From the IMG/VR virus record IMGVR_UViG_3300044630_003511, positions 1-64,000 of that record: a stretch of DNA of 64,000 nucleotides; one strand, written 5' to 3'. Each line of letters begins with the position of its first letter. Position 1 is the first letter of the stretch. Source of the stretch: a virus. Positions 51,846 to 60,652 of the stretch are shown in pieces. A program made the position numbers and the translations under genes. The notes beneath the pieces were generated by a model. It searched no databases. It was not told where the DNA came from and saw only the letters and a program-made list of their open reading frames with translations.

Positions 51846-53878
51846 TATTTAGCTCTTCCTTTTATATCCACGTCCGGAAACTTAACTTCAAAAACCGATG
51901 GGTCCAATGATGGATAAATTACTTTATCTTTAGTTGCCGCCATTATATTATATGAATTAGCAGAATATTGTCCACCACATTTATTTACAATTTCCATTTT
52001 TGGTACTGAACTTACCCCATCCACATTAGCTACTATTAATTCCAATTCACTTAAGTTGATAGTATTATTAAATGTCCAATTATCAATATTAAAATAATCT
52101 TTTAATTCTTGAATACAATTAGATAGTACTTCACTATTGTTGTAATTTCTAAGTGTAATAATTTCAAAATTAATTCCAATGTTTATAATATATCCATTTG
52201 ATATATTTACACCATCGGTAAGAATTTTATATTCTGTTAAATATGTTTTTAAGTTTTCCTTAACTGCTCTATTCAGTTCCGAAAGTTTACCATCTGCATC
52301 ATATCCTAATAAATAAAGATTGATTGCGAATGGGTTATTTTTTTCATTATCATTTGAAGTTTTACCAACTAAGAAATCTCTAATTTCAGTTTGTACACTT
52401 CTCCTATCAGGTTCTTCATTATCCGGCTTATTAACAAAACTCATTACCAAATCAGTAAACTCATTTAGAGCCGATGGTGATGATAATATTGCTGATGGGG
52501 AGTTGTTATCCAATGTACCATCTGCCGTAGCGTATGCCTTTGCAATACCCCCAAATTTGGATGGCATTGCCAATACTCTAATTTGATAATCTTTAGCAGT
52601 TACTGCTCTATTTTGTGAACCAAAGTTTGCTAATGCATTTTGTCTAATCTCTTCAATTGCTTCACCATCTCTACCACCAGTTGCAGGTACTTCATTATCA
52701 ACGGCAATTGATGCTTTTGTTGTATTATAAATTGCACGTTCCGTATCAGTAAATAATTGTGTATCTTCTTCAAATTGAATACCAGTAATTCTAGTAAGTG
52801 TACCTTTACCAACATTTGATGAAACACCACCACCAACTAAATACTTAAGAGTTATAGTTGTATTTGATGGTGAAGTACCATAAGTTTTAGTATGTAAGAA
52901 ATTGGTTGGGTCAAATGATGCTTCCAATCTATTGATTGAATTTGGTAAACCTAATCCAACATTTTTTAAATTTGGAATTAAAGTTTCATCATTTGCAGTT
53001 GGGTCACCAGCACCAAATTGAACAGTAGTTGTACTATCTGAATTTACTTTCTTTACAAAACGTTTTGGTGTTTTTATTGTTTTAAGAATGTAAGGTACTG
53101 TTGTTTTAAATTGATATAAGTCCGGGTCATTATTTTCAGTATTTGGGTAATCCACAAATACCATTTCTTGTCCTAAATATGGAACCTCATAATATTTGTT
53201 TCCGTTTAAATCTCTTACATCATAAATATCAATTACATTAGTATCAGCAATATCAATTTTTTGAAATGCTTCATATGAACCAAAATCAAAATCTTGCGTT
53301 TTTATTTCAGCTGAAATTGCGTTTACATATTTCTTAACTAAATAAAATGATGGTTCACCAGAAATGGCATCCCTTTCATATAAAGTTAGTTCTCTATCAG
53401 TTGAATCGGTAAAATCTATAACATTTTGAGTAATGAATTTAATACCACTTGCTGATTCAACCTGCATACCCTCTTTAATCCTAAGTAAAAACTTAGTATC
53501 AATTGTATTATTAACACCAGTACCAATAGCTGGTACTAATTGGTAAACCGATAATGTTGTAATTGCAGGTGATGTTACTTTTGGAGTGTATCCTAAATAT
53601 TGTGATAATGCAATAACATTTTCAATATCTTCCGCATGAACCATTAATGATTCCTTTAACGTATCATCAATGTAATATGAAAGTGAATCACCTATATACG
53701 ATGCCATTTCAATGAACATCATACCAGGAGATGATTCATTAAAATCAGAATATGTTTTAGGGAAATAAGTTTTACTAAACTCTATTAAATTATTTCTAAA
53801 GTCCGTAAAATCTTTATTAAGGTATTTTATATCCTTACCCTTATTCTTAAAATTCTTATTTGTTTTAGTTATTGCCAT
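51845..53878 (-). CDS. Baseplate wedge protein, gp6-like (baseplate J family)
   Basis: A 677-residue protein, near T4 gp6 in size (660). Conserved features are DFRNNLIEFSKTYFP with ESSPGMMFIEM near the N-terminus, the ANFGSQNRAVTAKDYQIRVL segment and MPSKFGGIAKAYA. The C-terminal region ends with a VDGVSSVPKMEI segment. gp6 forms the ring that joins wedges of contractile baseplates. It lies directly after gp25, as in T4-like and P2-like baseplate operons. Confidence 0.9.
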   Translation of the reverse strand: MAITKTNKNFKNKGKDIKYLNKDFTDFRNNLIEFSKTYFPKTYSDFNESSPGMMFIEMASYIGDSLSYYIDDTLKESLMVHAEDIENVIALSQYLGYTPKVTSPAITTLSVYQLVPAIGTGVNNTIDTKFLLRIKEGMQVESASGIKFITQNVIDFTDSTDRELTLYERDAISGEPSFYLVKKYVNAISAEIKTQDFDFGSYEAFQKIDIADTNVIDIYDVRDLNGNKYYEVPYLGQEMVFVDYPNTENNDPDLYQFKTTVPYILKTIKTPKRFVKKVNSDSTTTVQFGAGDPTANDETLIPNLKNVGLGLPNSINRLEASFDPTNFLHTKTYGTSPSNTTITLKYLVGGGVSSNVGKGTLTRITGIQFEEDTQLFTDTERAIYNTTKASIAVDNEVPATGGRDGEAIEEIRQNALANFGSQNRAVTAKDYQIRVLAMPSKFGGIAKAYATADGTLDNNSPSAILSSPSALNEFTDLVMSFVNKPDNEEPDRRSVQTEIRDFLVGKTSNDNEKNNPFAINLYLLGYDADGKLSELNRAVKENLKTYLTEYKILTDGVNISNGYIINIGINFEIITLRNYNNSEVLSNCIQELKDYFNIDNWTFNNTINLSELELIVANVDGVSSVPKMEIVNKCGGQYSANSYNIMAATKDKVIYPSLDPSVFEVKFPDVDIKGRAK

Positions 53879-53884
53879 ATTATA

Positions 53885-54313
53885 TTATCCTTGTACATTA
53901 AATGTTACTTCATTTAAATCTACACTACCATTAACTTGAAACTTTAGTGAAATATTTATTTGATTCCTATCTTTTAATGCATCTGTTTGTTCAACTACTA
54001 TATCAGCTATTGTAACATAAGGTAGCCATTGTTCAAATGCCTCATTTATAGCATCCTCAATTTTGCCCTCAATATCATCATTATTAAAATCAAATAGTAT
54101 TTCATGTAATCCACTACCAAATTCAGGTTGTAAAATTCTTTCACCTCTTTGTGTTAATAATAAATTTTTTATGTTTGACTTTATTTGGTCGGTTGTATTA
54201 TATGTTTGAGTGAATCCATTTCCTCCAATTTGAAGAGGCAAAGATATACCTATCGCATAATCATTGTACGTTTGGGTATCTTTTACTATCTTTGAACCTA
54301 ATTCAATTGCCAT
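53885..54313 (-). CDS. Baseplate wedge protein, gp25-like
   Basis: A 142-residue member of the gp25/GpW family (T4 gp25 is 132). Seen are DQIKSNIKNLLLTQRGERI, LQPEFGSGLHEILFD with the family's conserved EFG segment, and a following DIEGKIEDAINEAFEQWLPYV helix. gp25 forms part of the wedge core that starts sheath polymerisation. The next gene is gp6. Confidence 0.92.
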   Translation of the reverse strand: MAIELGSKIVKDTQTYNDYAIGISLPLQIGGNGFTQTYNTTDQIKSNIKNLLLTQRGERILQPEFGSGLHEILFDFNNDDIEGKIEDAINEAFEQWLPYVTIADIVVEQTDALKDRNQINISLKFQVNGSVDLNEVTFNVQG

Positions 54314-54322
54314 ATCTTATAA

Positions 54323-54871
54323 TTACATTCCAGGTCTCCAACCACCTTTTGATTTATCAAATGCTTTAACTAATGCTGAGTTATCTCTATTAAGAATTCT
54401 ATCCAATCCAGCTAATCCAGTTGTTATACCCAATCCAGCTTTAGATGGACCTGAGCTCATATCACCATATCCCATTTTTTCTGCTATATTTTGTGCACCC
54501 ATTGTATGAACATCTGATGTATTAAAATTTAATGTTTTATATTCATCTCCCATTGGAGCCCCAGCGTATGGTGATTCCGTATGTTGTGTTCCATTAAATG
54601 GCTGTGTTTGGTTTAACACTTCATTCAATAAAGGATTTTTACTTAACATTCTAGTTGGTTGTGGAGTATGTTGAATACCCTCACTAACCTCATTATCCAT
54701 AAATGTTGGTTGAGCAGGTTTTTTAGTTAGAGCTCCTCTTAATTGAGAATTCTCTCTTAATAACTTTTTCATTTCAGCCTTTACACCTTCTTTAACTAAG
54801 GTTGGTAATACGGCTTTTATTTCATCTTTAACAATAATTTGTATTGCTTTTACTAATTTATCAGTATCCAT
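54323..54871 (-). CDS. Unknown baseplate-cluster protein
   Basis: A 182-residue protein. The first 45 residues form a charged helix (KLVKAIQIIVKDEIKAVLP, then AEMKKLLRENSQLRGAL). The rest is polar and rich in P, T, Q and G, ending in a basic RPGM tail. It has its own late motif 26 bases upstream and precedes gp25. A hub or wedge accessory protein is possible. Confidence 0.45.
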   Translation of the reverse strand: MDTDKLVKAIQIIVKDEIKAVLPTLVKEGVKAEMKKLLRENSQLRGALTKKPAQPTFMDNEVSEGIQHTPQPTRMLSKNPLLNEVLNQTQPFNGTQHTESPYAGAPMGDEYKTLNFNTSDVHTMGAQNIAEKMGYGDMSSGPSKAGLGITTGLAGLDRILNRDNSALVKAFDKSKGGWRPGM

Positions 54872-54897
54872 ACTTGTTTAGTTTTTATTCCCTTCAC

Positions 54898-54906
54898 TAT
54901 AAATAT
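54898..54906 (-). promoter_or_regulatory. Late-promoter motif ATATTTATA
   Basis: Minus-strand ATATTTATA, 26 bases before the ATG at 54871. It would drive the gp25-gp6 transcript that ends at the 40798..40823 terminator. Confidence 0.5.
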
Positions 54907-54951
54907 CTTATTATAATTTTTTGGTTATTGAAGTGATAGGTACGTTATGTT

Positions 54952-56343
54952 CTATTTTTTTACACAAGGAGGTGGTATAACAAACCCATCATATTTTTTT
55001 GGTGCTTTTGAAAATACACCACATCCATTTCTATTAAATCCACCACCACCAGTGTTTCCTTCTATTGTTGTTATTGAACCATTTGGTAAAACCGCTGATA
55101 CAATTCCAATATGATGTGCATGTCCTGTCTTATCTGAATATATTACAGCTGCTCCTAATACTGGTTTAGATGACCAATATCCTTTTGATTTTGCCCAAGA
55201 TTTCCAACTTGCACAAGCTGCTGCTCCGGGTGGAGTTGGTAAACCGGCTTCTTTCCACCAAGTAGTTACAGCACCCGCACACCAATAATAACCAGAACCA
55301 GATGATTTAACTTTCGCTTGATTATTTAATCCAGCAAATCCAATCATAGCATCAATTCTACCTGCTTTTGGTAATTGCCTACCTCCAGTAAAACCACCAT
55401 AGTTTTTACCAGGTGGAGTACCAGTTTCTAATATACCAATATCCTTTTTGGCCGCATTAACTACCTTAGCCCCAGCAGGACATTTAGCATCAGTTATTTC
55501 AGCCAATGCATCAACTTCCTCTTCAGTTAAATCAACATCAGCTGCGTTTTGTTCACCTGCTTCTAATTCTTCTTCTTTTAATGTAGCATATTCTGCAGCT
55601 GGTTCCCTTTCTTCTAATGAAAGTGTTTCATCATTAGCTTCTATTTCAGCTTCAGCTTTTTCAGCTTGAAATGATTCAATTTGCTCAGGTGATAATGTTG
55701 TATCAGCTGCATTTTCAACCTTTGCTAATGCTACGGCAGCTGCTGCAGCTATAGCGGGTACTGATACCGATGGTGAAGATGGTGGTACCATATATCCAGT
55801 CCAAGGTAAAATACCCGGAGCTGGTAATGGTGATGGTACGGCTGGGTATAATGATGTAGTTTGTACAACTCCAGATACCGTTGTTAAATGAATCGTTGCT
55901 GCCAAAATGAATTGGTCAACAATTAATCCAGTATTATCATTTGGTGGTATTGGTGGTTGTGGAGTCCAAACTCCAGGGTTTACAACCAAATTAGATATAA
56001 CCGCAACGTTTTGAACCGAACCGGGTGCAGGTATCATTGGTATTGGATAATTGTTCATAATCCCACCGGCCCAATAAGCTTGTACACCTTTTCCAAATTC
56101 ACTAACTAAACTAAAAGCAGGTGAGTTAGATGCTTGTCCTTGATATAATGAAATTTTAAATAAATTTTCCATTACAGATGTATTTCCATTTTGAAGAGAA
56201 ACCATATGAAGTAAATCCTTACCTGCTTTTATGGCTTTATCATACTCAGTTGCCCATAGGTTCGCTACAAAGTCAATATCCTCTATATTCTCAGGTGAAT
56301 TTGCTTTATTTAATATGTTTGATTTAAAAGTTGCCCAAGACAT
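54952..56343 (-). CDS. Tail-associated CHAP-domain peptidoglycan hydrolase
   Basis: A 463-residue protein. Residues 1-190 are a proline-rich structural domain. Residues 195-285 are an alanine/glutamate-rich, probably helical linker. Residues about 290-463 are a CHAP/NlpC-P60-type amidase or endopeptidase: YYWCAGAV (C355), HAHHIGIV (H410 or H411) and TIEGNT. It directly follows the spike gene, so it probably acts at the tail tip to open the cell wall during entry, much as T4 gp5 lysozyme does. Confidence 0.82.
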   Translation of the reverse strand: MSWATFKSNILNKANSPENIEDIDFVANLWATEYDKAIKAGKDLLHMVSLQNGNTSVMENLFKISLYQGQASNSPAFSLVSEFGKGVQAYWAGGIMNNYPIPMIPAPGSVQNVAVISNLVVNPGVWTPQPPIPPNDNTGLIVDQFILAATIHLTTVSGVVQTTSLYPAVPSPLPAPGILPWTGYMVPPSSPSVSVPAIAAAAAVALAKVENAADTTLSPEQIESFQAEKAEAEIEANDETLSLEEREPAAEYATLKEEELEAGEQNAADVDLTEEEVDALAEITDAKCPAGAKVVNAAKKDIGILETGTPPGKNYGGFTGGRQLPKAGRIDAMIGFAGLNNQAKVKSSGSGYYWCAGAVTTWWKEAGLPTPPGAAACASWKSWAKSKGYWSSKPVLGAAVIYSDKTGHAHHIGIVSAVLPNGSITTIEGNTGGGGFNRNGCGVFSKAPKKYDGFVIPPPCVKK

Positions 56344-57576
56344 TTATGATGTTTTATTTAGAGTACTTAAAAATTCTTTAAGTCTTGATTTAATAGAGTT
56401 AAAATCTGCAATATTTGTTGGGCCTGTTGCTGATGGGCCTGATGGTGTTAAATATATTTGTGCTACAATAGCATCAATTAATTCTTCCATTAATCCCAAT
56501 AGAGTTTCTCCTCTAACTAATGATTCCAAATCAACATTACCAATATTAACTTTACCATTATTAGTATTTAAGTTTATATCCTTATCGTTTGTTAAAACGT
56601 TAATATTATCACCAACACTTACTTCAATCCCAAGCTTATTATCAATTGATAATGTACCATCTGAAATAAAACCATAATTTTTCTTAGAATAGAAAATCAT
56701 TTCAGATGTCTTTGCTGAAAATATTAATCTATCAGAATTTATTAGGATTTGATTTCCTTTTAAATCAGATGGGTAACTTTTAAATGCCGATGGTTTGGTT
56801 TCAAAATCAGATGTACCAGAATCAGAAACAGTACCAGGTTGAAATGGTAATTGATATTCGTTACTACCAAATACAATTACACTACCATCTCTATTTACAT
56901 CCTCTTCAGTTGATTTAGTATTATCCTCTTTTAAACTTATTGAGTTTTCAATATTTCTAATAGTAATTGTTGGTGAGAATGAATTATCAGGATTGTTATA
57001 TCCAGAAAATCTAATTGATTGTCCGAAACGGCTTTCAATTGTAGTATCACCCTCATATAACTTTAATTTATGCAAATTACCATTTGCTTTAAAGTATTTA
57101 CCATATCCATCTAATTCTTCAGATTCAGCATTACTTCTAACTATCCCAGTTGATTGAACTTTTCCATAACTAGCACTTTTATTTACAGAACTTTTATCAG
57201 TTGGTTTTGCTGATTTTATTGTAGTCTCTTCCGAATTTATATTTGGTGTAGCCGATTTACCAATACGTTCATAATACGTTGCACCACCAGCTCCACTTAC
57301 AATGTTTACAACTTCATTTATAGTTGGTAATGAATTATAATTTAGATTTTTTGGAAAAGCAACAGACTCAGCAGTTCCTTTATTACTACCACCTTGTGAT
57401 TTATATTGAATTGCGCCTATATAAATAGCTTTATCACCATTTGGAATTTCTAAATCAGTTAATACAGAATCATCTGAATTTAAAATTACATGATATACTA
57501 TACCCGTTGTAGATGTGGGTGCTCCACCCTTACCACCACTTTGATTTGCTCTAACTGATGAATTTCTATCAAACAT
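56344..57576 (-). CDS. Central spike / baseplate hub protein, gp5-like
   Basis: A 410-residue protein. The N-terminal 100 residues are a beta-barrel-like region. Residues 155-260 include GDTTIESRFGQSIRFSGY, a segment seen in spike proteins. Residues 270-350 form repeating short strands (ILINSDRLIFSAKT, DINLNTNNGKVNIGN), the look of a triple beta-helix needle as in T4 gp5 or VgrG. A helix ends the protein. Unlike T4 gp5 it has no lysozyme domain; the adjacent CHAP protein probably supplies that activity. Confidence 0.75.
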   Translation of the reverse strand: MFDRNSSVRANQSGGKGGAPTSTTGIVYHVILNSDDSVLTDLEIPNGDKAIYIGAIQYKSQGGSNKGTAESVAFPKNLNYNSLPTINEVVNIVSGAGGATYYERIGKSATPNINSEETTIKSAKPTDKSSVNKSASYGKVQSTGIVRSNAESEELDGYGKYFKANGNLHKLKLYEGDTTIESRFGQSIRFSGYNNPDNSFSPTITIRNIENSISLKEDNTKSTEEDVNRDGSVIVFGSNEYQLPFQPGTVSDSGTSDFETKPSAFKSYPSDLKGNQILINSDRLIFSAKTSEMIFYSKKNYGFISDGTLSIDNKLGIEVSVGDNINVLTNDKDINLNTNNGKVNIGNVDLESLVRGETLLGLMEELIDAIVAQIYLTPSGPSATGPTNIADFNSIKSRLKEFLSTLNKTS

Positions 57577-57577
57577 A

Positions 57578-57973
57578 CTACTTTTGTATTTTTTGTTTTA
57601 ACTCTTCTACATCATTCTGAATAGAATCAATACGTTCTACTTCCTCTTGCACTTCTTCAATCTCTGCTAACAATTGTTCTCTTTCGGCTGCTGATAAGAA
57701 TCCATCCTCACCATCATTCTTTTGATTTGCCAACATTATACGTTGTGCTATTGTTGCTAATTTAATTAATTGGTCATCATTTCTAACGGATGAATCAATT
57801 AAATCTTTTAAGATTGGACCAACTACCGCCATATCACCAGCGTGTCTAATCGTTTTCCTCATTTCAGCAATAAGTTCTGAAATATGTTTCTTTTTGGTGA
57901 TTTGGTTCGTGTAAATATCCTCAAATAACCCACTTAGGTTCTTTCCAGGAAATAATTCAAAATCTATTGACAT
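57578..57973 (-). CDS. Small coiled-coil tail-cluster protein
   Basis: A 131-residue, mostly helical protein. Residues 25-90 contain conserved-looking helices (HISELIAEMRKTIRHAGD, IAQRIMLANQKND), and 95-131 are a glutamate-rich coiled coil. It is one base from the spike gene and has a late motif 27 bases upstream. A tail or baseplate accessory protein is inferred. No family recognised. Confidence 0.45.
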   Translation of the reverse strand: MSIDFELFPGKNLSGLFEDIYTNQITKKKHISELIAEMRKTIRHAGDMAVVGPILKDLIDSSVRNDDQLIKLATIAQRIMLANQKNDGEDGFLSAAEREQLLAEIEEVQEEVERIDSIQNDVEELKQKIQK

Positions 57974-58000
57974 ACTTTATTGGTATATATTGTTTATATA

Positions 58001-58009
58001 TATAAATAT
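58001..58009 (-). promoter_or_regulatory. Late-promoter motif ATATTTATA
   Basis: Minus-strand ATATTTATA, 27 bases before the ATG at 57973. It would drive the spike and lysin genes. Confidence 0.5.
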
Positions 58010-58029
58010 CAATAAAGTAAAAAGTGATT

Positions 58030-58824
58030 TTAATTTGAAAGTTTAGTAACTACAATTTTGATTTTAGGAGTATATCCGTTTGGTAGGTCTCTTTTAATTC
58101 CCTCAAACGATTCTATTTGATTTTCTCTAAAAGTTAGCTTTAAAACTTTGTTTGTTAAATCTAAAAGTAATTGTGATGATGTAACCATTTTATTGGTATC
58201 TCTCATCATATTTAGATTAGAAGAATGTTTGTATAATTTTTTTCTCATCAATGGTAAGATATCATCTACCTTTTCAGCACGAGTCATCATTTTTTCAGCT
58301 GACATTTTCCTTAATTTTGATGATAAGTAATCAGGCCCTTCTATATATCCAGCCCCATGATGTAAGTGTCCGTGATTTGTTCTAACTACATCTCCATCAG
58401 TATGCAATTCAAACTTAGGATTATGCTTTGATGTTGTTTCAATTGATATCATTTTATGTGGAGTAGATATAAAGGTATGTCCTTTAATTCCACCATCAAA
58501 TGTTATAGCTGAATTTACTACATCTTTAATGGTTTTCTTAGATAATGCGGTACGAATCTTATTACCATCTTTAGAAGGTTTACCACCTTTTTTAACGATT
58601 TTCTTTTCGTTCTCATCATACCCAACCATAAGTGCAGTATTAACTAAACCAATACCATACTCATTTAGGCCTTCAGACCAATCGGTAACAGTATCTCTTA
58701 GATATGCAACCTCAACACCATTGATAACAGTGTGAACTATCTCTAATGAGGGTTTATAAGCCCTATCTCTATTTTTGGCTAATATTTTAGAACCATCGAT
58801 AGACTTACTAACAATTATACACAT
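58030..58824 (-). CDS. Ntn-hydrolase-fold protein (choloylglycine hydrolase / acyltransferase / NRDE-like)
   Basis: A 264-residue protein. It begins MCIIVS, so removal of Met would expose Cys2 as an N-terminal nucleophile. AKNRDR follows at 16-21, close to the 'GRN.D' of choloylglycine hydrolases and the 'NRDE' of TANGO2-like proteins. GLNEYGIGLVNTAL and RTNHGHLHHGAGY fit the same superfamily. These enzymes cut linear amide bonds. In the host it might act on acyl-amide signals, lipids or cell-wall peptides; which one is unknown. A late motif lies 41 bases upstream. Confidence 0.6.
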   Translation of the reverse strand: MCIIVSKSIDGSKILAKNRDRAYKPSLEIVHTVINGVEVAYLRDTVTDWSEGLNEYGIGLVNTALMVGYDENEKKIVKKGGKPSKDGNKIRTALSKKTIKDVVNSAITFDGGIKGHTFISTPHKMISIETTSKHNPKFELHTDGDVVRTNHGHLHHGAGYIEGPDYLSSKLRKMSAEKMMTRAEKVDDILPLMRKKLYKHSSNLNMMRDTNKMVTSSQLLLDLTNKVLKLTFRENQIESFEGIKRDLPNGYTPKIKIVVTKLSN

Positions 58825-58865
58825 ATGAGTTTTCCCAATTGGATGGGAGCCGTTTTAATTACTGA

Positions 58866-58874
58866 TATAAATAT
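58866..58874 (-). promoter_or_regulatory. Late-promoter motif ATATTTATA
   Basis: Minus-strand ATATTTATA, 41 bases before the ATG at 58824. Confidence 0.45.
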
Positions 58875-58890
58875 CTAATTTAAAAATAAA

Positions 58891-59031
58891 TTATCTACCC
58901 TGTCCCCTATAAGATTTCTTATAATGCTTAGAGGTTTTTGAATTAGATGTTCTTGTTTTAGAATGAATACCCGGATTTGATACTTTTTTCTTTACTCTAA
59001 TTGTAGTGCTTGTTGAACTTGCTTTTGCCAT
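58891..59031 (-). CDS. Small basic protein, conserved-looking
   Basis: A 46-residue, strongly basic protein. After a Ser/Thr-rich start it has RVKKKVSNPGIHSKT and ends HYKKSYRGQGR. Short ORFs with this kind of ending occur in other environmental T4-like phages. It has a late motif 21 bases upstream. Likely roles are DNA binding inside the head or a small virion protein; neither is shown. Confidence 0.6.
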   Translation of the reverse strand: MAKASSTSTTIRVKKKVSNPGIHSKTRTSNSKTSKHYKKSYRGQGR

Positions 59032-59052
59032 AATATATTGAGGTTAATTTTT

Positions 59053-59061
59053 TATAAATAT
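59053..59061 (-). promoter_or_regulatory. Late-promoter motif ATATTTATA
   Basis: Minus-strand ATATTTATA, 21 bases before the ATG at 59031 and just after the sigma-factor terminator. It is the first late motif after the early block. Confidence 0.5.
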
Positions 59062-59088
59062 ATGTATAAATTTGAAACATCAACTTGA

Positions 59089-59119
59089 CAAAAAAAAAGT
59101 GATAATTTCTTATCACTTT
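59089..59119 (-). terminator. Rho-independent terminator after the sigma-factor gene
   Basis: On the minus strand AAAGTGATAA and TTATCACTTT form a perfect 10-bp stem with a GAAA tetraloop, then a long T run. It lies 26 bases after the sigma-factor stop and divides early/middle from late genes. Confidence 0.93.
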
Positions 59120-59144
59120 ATAAATTTATTTGTAATGTAACATA

Positions 59145-59861
59145 TTAGTATGCGAAAAAGTCCATTTCATCTGCTTTTGAAACTGTACCATAATCCAAAT
59201 ATTCATTTAACATTCTTATTTGATGTTCCTTCATTACATTAACAACCTTTGTAATATAATGCGTTTTACAATCTGTCATTTCTCTTATTAAGAGATATAA
59301 ATGTTTTTTGTTAAAATTTTCAATATTTTGACTTCTACGGAACAATTCTAATATTGCATCTGCAATTTGAATATCTCTTTTCTTAGTGAATACATTAGTT
59401 AAATTAGTATCCCAATAATTAAGCATTAAATCTTTAAATTCATTATACTCATCACCTCTTTGAGTTTCGTAAAAATCATTTTCAGGATTCCAACTTTCAG
59501 GCATTTCTGATAATAATGATGTTTTCTTAAATCGTTTGTAATTTGAATTATTATTTAATATTAAATAATTTTTAGCAACAATAGAAAAATATGAGAATGC
59601 TTTTCCCCTACCTTCTTTAAACATATGAATTTTTTGAATTAGAATCGCAACAACTTCACATTGTACATCTTCTTTAGGTACATCAAAATATGTAAACTTA
59701 AATGTGTTTAAAATATTCTCTGCTAATTTTTCAAAGGGATATTGTATCCTATCTTTATATAATTGATTTTTTTCCCTATCGGAAATTGATTTATTATACG
59801 CAACGATAGCATCTTCGGTATCTTGCGTAAAATACATTTTATTTTTTCTTGGTCTTGGCAT
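59145..59861 (-). CDS. Late-transcription sigma factor, gp55-like
   Basis: A 238-residue protein. It opens YFTQDTEDAIVAYN, continues with NQLYKDRIQYPFEKLAENI and NTFKFTY, and has GKAFSYFSIVAKNYLI, which corresponds to sigma region 2. This is the pattern of gp55-type sigma factors of T4-like phages, which direct host RNA polymerase to late promoters. The C-terminal half is helical and less conserved; T4 gp55 is 185 residues. It sits after a host-type promoter and before a terminator, as expected for a middle gene. Confidence 0.85.
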   Translation of the reverse strand: MPRPRKNKMYFTQDTEDAIVAYNKSISDREKNQLYKDRIQYPFEKLAENILNTFKFTYFDVPKEDVQCEVVAILIQKIHMFKEGRGKAFSYFSIVAKNYLILNNNSNYKRFKKTSLLSEMPESWNPENDFYETQRGDEYNEFKDLMLNYWDTNLTNVFTKKRDIQIADAILELFRRSQNIENFNKKHLYLLIREMTDCKTHYITKVVNVMKEHQIRMLNEYLDYGTVSKADEMDFFAY

Positions 59862-59863
59862 TT

Positions 59864-60130
59864 CTATAAAGTGTTTTTATATTTTTCAATAATATCCTTT
59901 AGCTCAGTAAATACCGTGCCAACTTCATCATCTGATTCAAATGAACCCCTTAAATCAATTGCTCTCATATCTTCCAACATGGTTTCAAATTTTTCTAATG
60001 TATATTCATTTAATTCATAATAATCCGTTTGCGCCTGTTCAATTTGACTTACTAATTCTATTCCCCTAAGAATCAGTACCACATTTACAACTAATGATAA
60101 TAACAGTAAAGTAAATAAGATTGCTTCCAT
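59864..60130 (-). CDS. Small membrane-anchored protein
   Basis: An 88-residue protein with one N-terminal membrane helix (about residues 4-22, LFTLLLLSLVVNVVLIL). A cytosolic or periplasmic acidic domain follows, with FESDDEVGTVFTELKDIIEKY. That ending recurs in uncharacterised proteins of environmental T4-like phages. It is two bases from the sigma-factor gene and 17 bases after a host-type promoter. Function unknown. Confidence 0.55.
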   Translation of the reverse strand: MEAILFTLLLLSLVVNVVLILRGIELVSQIEQAQTDYYELNEYTLEKFETMLEDMRAIDLRGSFESDDEVGTVFTELKDIIEKYKNTL

Positions 60131-60146
60131 ATATTTTATATTTTAG

Positions 60147-60177
60147 TAAAGATACAAAAAATAATTGATATATCCAA
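60147..60177 (-). promoter_or_regulatory. Host-type promoter of the sigma-factor operon
   Basis: Minus strand TTGG (60174..60177), 19 bases, TATCTTTA (60147..60154). The last base of the -7 box differs from the consensus. The ATG at 60130 is 16 bases further. Confidence 0.68.
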
Positions 60178-60184
60178 ATTTATT

Positions 60185-60397
60185 TTAAGCCTCTCCGATT
60201 GGGCCGTTGAATAAATTAGAATAATCTATATCATTTCTTTCTATTGTTTTTAATTGATTTTGTAATTTTTGTATTTTAGCCAAAACAACTTTATCAAATT
60301 TATCTTTATCAATTACATCATTTTCAAATAATTCTTCTAATAAAGTATCTAATATAACTTCTAATGTTATTACTTTACTTATCAATAATTCTTCCAT
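60185..60397 (-). CDS. Small acidic helical protein, unknown
   Basis: A 70-residue protein. The first 60 residues are helical (VITLEVILDTLLEELFEN; DKVVLAKIQKLQNQLKTIE) with a short glycine-containing tail. It is one base from the 83-residue gene upstream, so the two are co-translated. No family recognised. Confidence 0.45.
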   Translation of the reverse strand: MEELLISKVITLEVILDTLLEELFENDVIDKDKFDKVVLAKIQKLQNQLKTIERNDIDYSNLFNGPIGEA

Positions 60398-60398
60398 A

Positions 60399-60650
60399 TT
60401 AAAATGTTAATGAACCAGTTAATTGTCCAATTGATTTAATAAATTGCTTAAACTCTCTATCCGATTCAGATTCATAATCCGTATCTCCAAATGATTTTTT
60501 AATTGTATAATCGGTATATCCCATAGCTGATGCCATTCGTACACACATAATTTTAAATTCAAAAATATTCATATCATCGGGTACATCAAATGATATGTTC
60601 TTTGCTTCTCTATTTAAAGGTTCTTCGGATTTGTATGATAATATTGCCAT
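60399..60650 (-). CDS. Small unknown protein of the early block
   Basis: An 83-residue protein, mixed alpha/beta. DVPDDMNIFEFKIMCVRMAS forms a helix after a strand, and the C-terminus is helical. It lies between the 189- and 70-residue genes with 1-2 base gaps. No family recognised. Confidence 0.45.
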   Translation of the reverse strand: MAILSYKSEEPLNREAKNISFDVPDDMNIFEFKIMCVRMASAMGYTDYTIKKSFGDTDYESESDREFKQFIKSIGQLTGSLTF

Positions 60651-60652
60651 AA

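Noticed and set aside
56231-56677. Plus-strand frame of 148 residues across the spike/lysin junction
   Set aside because: It is antisense to two well-supported genes and has no upstream signal.
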